From Poindextera sp036494815 (GTDB lineage Bacteria > Pseudomonadota > Alphaproteobacteria > Caulobacterales > Caulobacteraceae): a DNA stretch of 64,000 bases. Below the pieces are notes generated by a model. The model saw only the letters and a list, made by a program, of their open reading frames with translations, was not told the origin of the DNA and searched no databases. Below are positions 59,517 to 64,000 of the stretch, in pieces (position 1 is the first letter of the stretch; each line of letters begins with the position of its first letter). The DNA is taken from assembly GCA_036494815.1 (NCBI GenBank), contig DASXNV010000026.1:53419-117418 (forward strand). Direction: 5' to 3'. The translations under genes were made by a program, and so were the position numbers.

Positions 59517-60473
59517 ATGGCGGGACCATTTGGAGCGCAGTCCACGACGGACGAGGTGCTGGACGGCGTCGATCTGCGCGGCAAGCGCATTCTGGTGACC
59601 GGCGCCTCCGCCGGGCTGGGAGTGGAGACGACCCGGGTCCTGGCGGCGCATGGCGCGCAGGTGGTCGGAGCCGTTCGTGACCTGGACAAGGGCCGCGCCG
59701 CCACCGCGCCGGCGCGGGAGCAGGCGGCCGATGGCGGCGGGCTGGAGCTGGTCCAATTGGACCTGGCTTCGCTGGCCAGCGTGCGGGCCTGCGCCGACGC
59801 CCTGGTGGCGGCGGGCCAGCCGTTCGACGTGGTCATCGCCAATGCCGGCGTCATGGCCTGCCCCAAAGGGGTGACCGCCGACGGGTTCGAGACCCAGTTC
59901 GGCGTCAACCACCTGGGCCATTTCGTGCTGGTCAACCGCATCGCCTCGCTGCTGAAGTCCGGCTCGCGCCTGGTCAACCTGTCCTCGGCCGGCCATCGCT
60001 TTTCCGACGTGGACCTGGACGATCCGAATTTCGAGCATACGCCGTACACGGAGTTTGGGGCATATGGCCGCTCCAAGACGGCCAACGCCCTGTTCGCGGT
60101 GGAGTTCGACCGGCGGCGCAAGGGCGGCGGCGTGCGCGCCGCCGCCGTGCATCCGGGCGGCATCCAGACCGAACTGGGCCGCCACATGACCGCCGAGATC
60201 ACCCAGCAGATGATCACCGCGATCAACGCCAGCCAGCGGGGCGCCTCCGCCTTTCAGTGGAAAACCATCCCCCAGGGCGCGGCGACCTCGATCTGGGCCG
60301 CGATCGTGGCCCCCGCCGAGGTGGTGGGCGGCCACTATTGCGAAGATTGCCACGTGGCCGAGATCGAGGCCGACCCCGCCGTTCGCGGCGGCGTGCAGCC
60401 CTATGCCATCGATCCCGCCCGCGCCCAGGCCCTATGGGCCAAGAGCGAGGCGATGGTGGGCGAGCGCTTCTGA
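59517..60473 (+). CDS. SDR family oxidoreductase, retinol-dehydrogenase-like
   Basis: A 318-residue short-chain dehydrogenase. ILVTGASAGLGVETTRVL binds the cofactor, IANAGVMACP is the NNAG equivalent, NLSSAGHRFSDV holds the Ser, and AYGRSKTAN holds the Tyr-Lys pair. VRDLDKG after the second strand hints at NADP. The C-terminal extension of about 60 residues (CEDCHVAEIE, PAVRGGVQPYAIDPA) is typical of the longer members. ATG at 59517 has GGAGAAGG upstream. Confidence 0.9.
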   Translation: MAGPFGAQSTTDEVLDGVDLRGKRILVTGASAGLGVETTRVLAAHGAQVVGAVRDLDKGRAATAPAREQAADGGGLELVQLDLASLASVRACADALVAAGQPFDVVIANAGVMACPKGVTADGFETQFGVNHLGHFVLVNRIASLLKSGSRLVNLSSAGHRFSDVDLDDPNFEHTPYTEFGAYGRSKTANALFAVEFDRRRKGGGVRAAAVHPGGIQTELGRHMTAEITQQMITAINASQRGASAFQWKTIPQGAATSIWAAIVAPAEVVGGHYCEDCHVAEIEADPAVRGGVQPYAIDPARAQALWAKSEAMVGERF

Positions 60474-60502
60474 CCGCCGGGGAGGCATCGCCCCCGCTTC
60501 GA

Positions 60503-60826
60503 TCAGTGCCTGGGCTTGGCGGCTGGCTTGGCCGCCGGCTTAACCGCGGCCGCGCCGTGATGATGATGGCCGTGGTGATGGTGGTGGTGGACCGGCGCTG
60601 CTGCGGCGGCGTGATGGTGGCCGTGGCGGTGGTGATGATGCTGCACCGGCGCCGCGGCGGCCGCGCCGTGGTGATGGTGATGGCCGTGACGGTGATGAAC
60701 CGGCTTTTCCCCCGGGGCGTGCCAGTGGCGATGGTGGTGCATCGGCTCCCCAACCGCGGGCGAGGCGGCGGGCATGGCGGCGGCGATGGTCCCCACGGCC
60801 GCCAGCGCCATCAAAAGTCGTTTCAT
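60503..60826 (-). CDS. His-rich exported protein
   Basis: A 107-residue secreted protein. The signal peptide ends around PAASPA (residue 23). About 35 of the following 70 residues are His, arranged in clusters (HHHRHWH, HHRHGHHHHH, HHHHRHGHHH, HHHHHHGHHHH) separated by Ala-rich AAAAPV linkers, and the tail is KPAAKPAAKP. This should bind Ni, Zn, Co or Cu in the periplasm. ATG at 60826 has GAGGA 8-9 bases upstream. No metal transporter is adjacent. Confidence 0.75.
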   Translation of the reverse strand: MKRLLMALAAVGTIAAAMPAASPAVGEPMHHHRHWHAPGEKPVHHRHGHHHHHGAAAAAPVQHHHHRHGHHHAAAAAPVHHHHHHGHHHHGAAAVKPAAKPAAKPRH

Positions 60827-60999
60827 GGTCGGTATCCTCAAAAATTACGCGCATCCGGCGGGCCGATTCAGGCCGACAGTCGAACAGCCCGCCCATCAAG
60901 CCCGGATGGAGCGGGTTTGTCACACCACAAATTGCGGCCTTGGCGCACAGGCCGAACGAATTAACTGGCGCGTCAGAAACTTTCCTGTATTCGACGCGG

Positions 61000-61052
61000 C
61001 GGGCCACACCCTCCCAACGGGGTGCTGCTCATCTGTGAGGATGGGAGACATC
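61000..61052 (+). ncRNA. serC RNA motif-type leader
   Basis: Directly before the serC start, CTCCC (61011-61015) can pair with GGGAG (61043-61047), which is the ribosome site, while CACCC/GGGTG (61007/61020) and CTCA/TGAG form competing hairpins. Position, size and the CTCCCAACGGG core fit the alphaproteobacterial serC motif, a proposed cis-regulator of serine synthesis. The match is from memory and untested. Confidence 0.6.
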
Positions 61053-62228
61053 ATGACGACTACCCCCGCCAAGCCGGCGATGCGCCCGGCTCGTCCCGAG
61101 TTTTCTTCCGGCCCGTGCGCCAAGCACCCCGGATGGAACCTGGCCAACCTGCAGGGGGCGGCCGTCGGCCGGTCCCACCGCAGCAAGATCGGCAAGTCGC
61201 GCCTGAAAGAGGCGATCGACCGGACCCGCGAAATCCTCGAAGTCCCGGCCGAATTCCTCATCGGCATCGTCCCCGCCTCCGACACCGGCGCGGTGGAGAT
61301 GGCGCTGTGGTCCATGCTGGGGCCCAAGCCCGTCCAGCTCCTGGCCTGGGAGTCCTTTTCCAAGGACTGGGTCACCGACGTGGTCAAGCAACTGAAGCTG
61401 CCGGACGCCGTGGCGCTGAACGCCCCCTATGGCCAGCTGCCCGACCTGACCAAGGTGCGCCCCGACGCCGACCTGGTGTTCGCCTGGAACGGCACCACCA
61501 GCGGCGTGCGCGTGCCCAACGCCGACTTCATCTCCAAGGACCGCCAGGGCGTGGTGATCTGCGACGCCACCAGCGCCGTGTTCGCCCAACAGCTGGATTG
61601 GGACAAGCTGGATGTGGTCACCTTCTCCTGGCAGAAGGTCCTGGGCGGCGAGGGCGCGCATGGCGTCCTGATCCTGTCGCCCCGCGCCGTGGCCCGGCTG
61701 GAATCCTATTCCCCGCCCTGGCCCATGCCCAAGCTGTTCCGCATGACCAAGAACGGCAAGGTCAACCTCGAGATCTTCGAGGGCGCCACCATCAACACCC
61801 CCTCCATGCTGTGCGTGGAGGACTATCTGGACGCCCTGAAATGGGCCGGTTCGATCGGCGGCCTGTCGGGCCTGCACGCCCGCGCCGACGCCAATTTCGC
61901 GGCCCTGGACCGCTGGGTGGCCAAGACCGCCTGGGTGGATTTCCTGGCCGAGGTCCCGGCCACCCGCTCCAACACAAGCGTCTGCCTCAAGATCGTCGAT
62001 CCGCGCGTGGCGGGCCTGCCGCAAGACGGCCAGGCCGATTTCGCCAAGAAGCTGACCGGCCTTCTTGAGAAAGAGGGCGTGGCCCTGGACGCGGGCGCCT
62101 ATCGCGACGCCCCGCCCGGCCTGCGCATCTGGTGTGGCGCCACGGTGGACACCGCTGACCTGGACGCCCTGACGCCCTGGCTCGACTGGGCCTTCGCCAC
62201 CGTCGCCGGCGAGCTTCTCGCCGCCTGA
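61053..62228 (+). CDS. serC: phosphoserine aminotransferase
   Basis: A 391-residue PLP enzyme that converts 3-phosphohydroxypyruvate and glutamate to phosphoserine, the second step of serine synthesis. It is the alphaproteobacterial SerC type, beginning PEFSSGPCAKHPGW. FSWQKVLGGEGAHG holds the PLP-binding Lys (about 197), WNGTTSGVRVPN is a PLP phosphate contact, and CDATSAVFA provides the ring Asp. ATG at 61053 follows a GGGAG that the leader can mask. serA follows after a 162-bp gap. Confidence 0.96.
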   Translation: MTTTPAKPAMRPARPEFSSGPCAKHPGWNLANLQGAAVGRSHRSKIGKSRLKEAIDRTREILEVPAEFLIGIVPASDTGAVEMALWSMLGPKPVQLLAWESFSKDWVTDVVKQLKLPDAVALNAPYGQLPDLTKVRPDADLVFAWNGTTSGVRVPNADFISKDRQGVVICDATSAVFAQQLDWDKLDVVTFSWQKVLGGEGAHGVLILSPRAVARLESYSPPWPMPKLFRMTKNGKVNLEIFEGATINTPSMLCVEDYLDALKWAGSIGGLSGLHARADANFAALDRWVAKTAWVDFLAEVPATRSNTSVCLKIVDPRVAGLPQDGQADFAKKLTGLLEKEGVALDAGAYRDAPPGLRIWCGATVDTADLDALTPWLDWAFATVAGELLAA

Positions 62229-62235
62229 TTTTTTC

Positions 62236-62324
62236 CCGCTCATCCCCGCCCAGGCGGGGATCCAGGTGAAACCCACCGACCTTCGTGGATGAATCTGGAT
62301 CCCCGCCCTCGCGGGGATGAGCGG
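62236..62324. repeat. nested palindromic element between serC and serA
   Basis: Outer arms CCGCTCATCCCCGC (62236-62249) and GCGGGGATGAGCGG (62311-62324) are perfect inverted copies. Inner arms GCGGGGATCCAG (62254-62265) and CTGGATCCCCGC (62295-62306) are too. The core module TCATCCCCGC-GCGGGGATCCA type is a frequent intergenic repeat in this group. The hairpin may reduce read-through to serA. Confidence 0.75.
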
Positions 62325-62390
62325 AGATTCGCCACGCCCAAATTCCCCCAATCCAAATCCGCCCCCAAATCCGCAAAGTGAGACCACCCC

Positions 62391-63968
62391 ATGGCTCCCC
62401 GCGTTCTCATCGCCGATAAACTGTCACCCGCCGCCATCGACATCTTCAAGGCCCGCGGCGTCGAGGCCGACGTCATCACCGGCCTGACCAAGGAAGACCT
62501 GCTCAAAATCATCGGCGACTATGACGGCCTGGCCGTCCGCTCCGCCACCAAGGCCGACAAGGACGTGCTGGCCGCCGCCAAGAAGATGAAAGTGATCGGC
62601 CGCGCCGGCATCGGCGTCGACAATGTCGACATCCCCGCCGCCACCGCCGCCGGCGTGGTGGTCATGAACACCCCGTTCGGCAATTCCATCACCACCGCCG
62701 AGCACGCCATCGCCCTGATGTTCGCCCTGGCCCGCCAACTGCCCCAGGCCGACATCTCCACCCAGGCCGGCAAGTGGGAGAAGAACCGCTTCATGGGGGT
62801 CGAGCTCTACGCCAAGACCCTGGGCCTGATCGGCGCCGGCAATATCGGTTCCATCGTCGCCGACCGCGCCAACGGCCTGAAGATGAAGGTGGTGGCCTAC
62901 GACCCCTTCCTGTCCCCGGACCGGGCGGTGGAGATGGGCGTGGAGAAGGTCGAGCTGGAAGACCTGCTGCACCGCGCCGACATCATCACCCTGCACACCC
63001 CCCTCACCGACAAGACCCGCAACATCCTCAGCTCCGAAAACTTGGCCAAGGCGAAAAAGGGCGTGCTGATCATCAACTGCGCCCGCGGCGGTCTGGTGGA
63101 CGAAAACGCCCTGCGCGCGGGCCTGGACAGCGGCGCCATCGGCGGCGCGGCCTTCGACGTGTTCGTGGAGGAGCCTGCGAAAGCCAATGTCCTGTTCGGC
63201 GCCCCCAACTTCATCGCCACCCCGCACCTGGGCGCCTCCACCAACGAAGCCCAGGAGAACGTGGCCCTGCAGGTGGCCGAGCAGATGAGCGACTATCTGC
63301 TCACTGGCGCCGTCACCAACGCCCTCAACAGCCCCTCGGTCACCGCCGAAGAGGCCCCCAAGCTGAAACCCTTCGTGACCCTGGCTGAAAAGCTCGGCGC
63401 CTTCGCCGGCCAGATGGTGGATTTCGGCATCAAGGCCATCGACATCGCCTATGAGGGCCATGTGGCCGCCCTCAACTGCAAGCCCCTCACCGCCGCGGCC
63501 CTGGCCGGGGTGCTGAAACCCATGCTGGCCACGGTCAACATGGTCTCCGCCCCGGCCATGGCCAAGGAACGCGGCATCGTCCTGTCCGAAAGCCATCAGG
63601 ACAAGTCGCCCATCTATGACAGCCTGATCCGCATCACCATCACCACCGAACTGGGCAAGCGCTCCTTCGCCGGAACCCTGATCGGCGGCGCGCCCAGGGT
63701 GATCGAGGTCAAGGGCATGGAGCTGGAAACTCCGTTCATGCCGGCCATGCTCTACGTCAACAACGAGGACAAGCCGGGCTTCATCGGCGCGCTTGGCCTG
63801 TTGCTGGCCGAGGCGGGCATCAATATCGCCACCTTCAACCTGGGCCGCCTGGAAAGCGGCGGCGACGCCATCGCCCTGGTGGGCGTGGACCAGGCCCCGG
63901 ACGAGGCCCTGCTAACGCGCGTCCAGGCCCTGCCGCACGTGAAGGAAGCCCGCGGCCTGGTGTTCTGA
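62391..63968 (+). CDS. serA: D-3-phosphoglycerate dehydrogenase
   Basis: A 525-residue enzyme that oxidises 3-phosphoglycerate to 3-phosphohydroxypyruvate, the first committed step to serine. The NAD Rossmann motif is GLIGAGNIGSIVADRA, catalytic Arg lies in NCARGGLVDE and the Glu-His pair in HLGASTNEAQENVA. An intervening domain of about 130 residues is followed by an ACT domain (MLYVNNEDKPGFIGALGLLL). Length matches the type 1 long form, which is often serine-inhibited through ACT. ATG at 62391 has no strong box, and the leader contains the repeat. Confidence 0.97.
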   Translation: MAPRVLIADKLSPAAIDIFKARGVEADVITGLTKEDLLKIIGDYDGLAVRSATKADKDVLAAAKKMKVIGRAGIGVDNVDIPAATAAGVVVMNTPFGNSITTAEHAIALMFALARQLPQADISTQAGKWEKNRFMGVELYAKTLGLIGAGNIGSIVADRANGLKMKVVAYDPFLSPDRAVEMGVEKVELEDLLHRADIITLHTPLTDKTRNILSSENLAKAKKGVLIINCARGGLVDENALRAGLDSGAIGGAAFDVFVEEPAKANVLFGAPNFIATPHLGASTNEAQENVALQVAEQMSDYLLTGAVTNALNSPSVTAEEAPKLKPFVTLAEKLGAFAGQMVDFGIKAIDIAYEGHVAALNCKPLTAAALAGVLKPMLATVNMVSAPAMAKERGIVLSESHQDKSPIYDSLIRITITTELGKRSFAGTLIGGAPRVIEVKGMELETPFMPAMLYVNNEDKPGFIGALGLLLAEAGINIATFNLGRLESGGDAIALVGVDQAPDEALLTRVQALPHVKEARGLVF

Positions 63969-64000
63969 TCGCAGCGGCGAGCTCTGCTCGAATTGGCTCC

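Noticed and set aside
1..64000. tRNA, rRNA, CRISPR array, IS element or prophage
   Set aside because: No acceptor-stem or T-loop pattern, no regularly spaced repeats, and no transposase, integrase or phage motif was found on reading.

Overview
The window is one continuous, very gene-dense, high-GC chromosomal segment from an alphaproteobacterium, most likely Caulobacterales (a Phenylobacterium or Caulobacter relative). This assignment rests on several things: a serC-serA pair behind a serC-type leader, two TonB receptors, many TPR and serine-hydrolase genes, and short intergenic palindromes carrying GANTC (CcrM-type) sites. I see no tRNA, rRNA, CRISPR array, transposase or phage gene, so this looks like core plus lineage-specific metabolism and not an island.

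Layout. 1-6.3 kb: end of an Hsp70-like gene, an AmpG-type permease behind a hybrid histidine kinase, aquaporin Z, and an operon of a DUF35 zinc-ribbon/OB-fold protein with an SCP2-type thiolase. 6.5-18.6 kb: glycosyltransferase, sirtuin, heme-binding beta-barrel protein, Ohr peroxidase, iron superoxide dismutase, a GH2 beta-galactosidase with a membrane-anchored AraC regulator, a lipoprotein serine hydrolase coupled to an HI0933-type flavoprotein, and a 23S rRNA pseudouridine synthase. 18.7-23.1 kb: a TonB receptor, small proteins, a response regulator and an SDR.

23.3-34.2 kb is the most coherent block. A second TonB receptor ends at a strong terminator-like hairpin. It is followed by a tightly overlapping operon: TTC38-like TPR protein, M20 peptidase, an ABC oligopeptide-type importer compressed into three genes (binding protein fused to permease; second permease; two ATPases fused), and an alpha/beta hydrolase. 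It looks like a complete uptake-and-cleavage route for a peptide-like compound.

34.2-50.9 kb: response regulator, WYL regulator divergent from a GST, DUF885 metallopeptidase-like protein, TPR protein, OsmC, amidohydrolase, a GDPD-like protein lacking its first catalytic His-Arg, a DGPF/YciI plus ECF42-type sigma factor pair bracketed by two near-identical ECF promoters, YceI, a second HI0933-type flavoprotein, an unknown membrane protein coupled to a DUF900-type hydrolase, and a serine hydrolase divergent from a small protein that matches the N-terminal domain of the serine hydrolase at 15.1 kb.

50.9-64 kb: a SnoaL-like secreted protein; a HiPIP gene directly followed by an outer-membrane cytochrome-porin fusion resembling Cyc2, which is the best candidate for an unusual electron-transfer system; a CO-dehydrogenase/xanthine-dehydrogenase-type molybdoenzyme (FAD, 2Fe-2S and Mo subunits) with a MoaD-like protein; a GST; a TMEM175-like channel; an SDR; a His-rich exported protein; and serC-serA. 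All family assignments were made by reading motifs without database searches.
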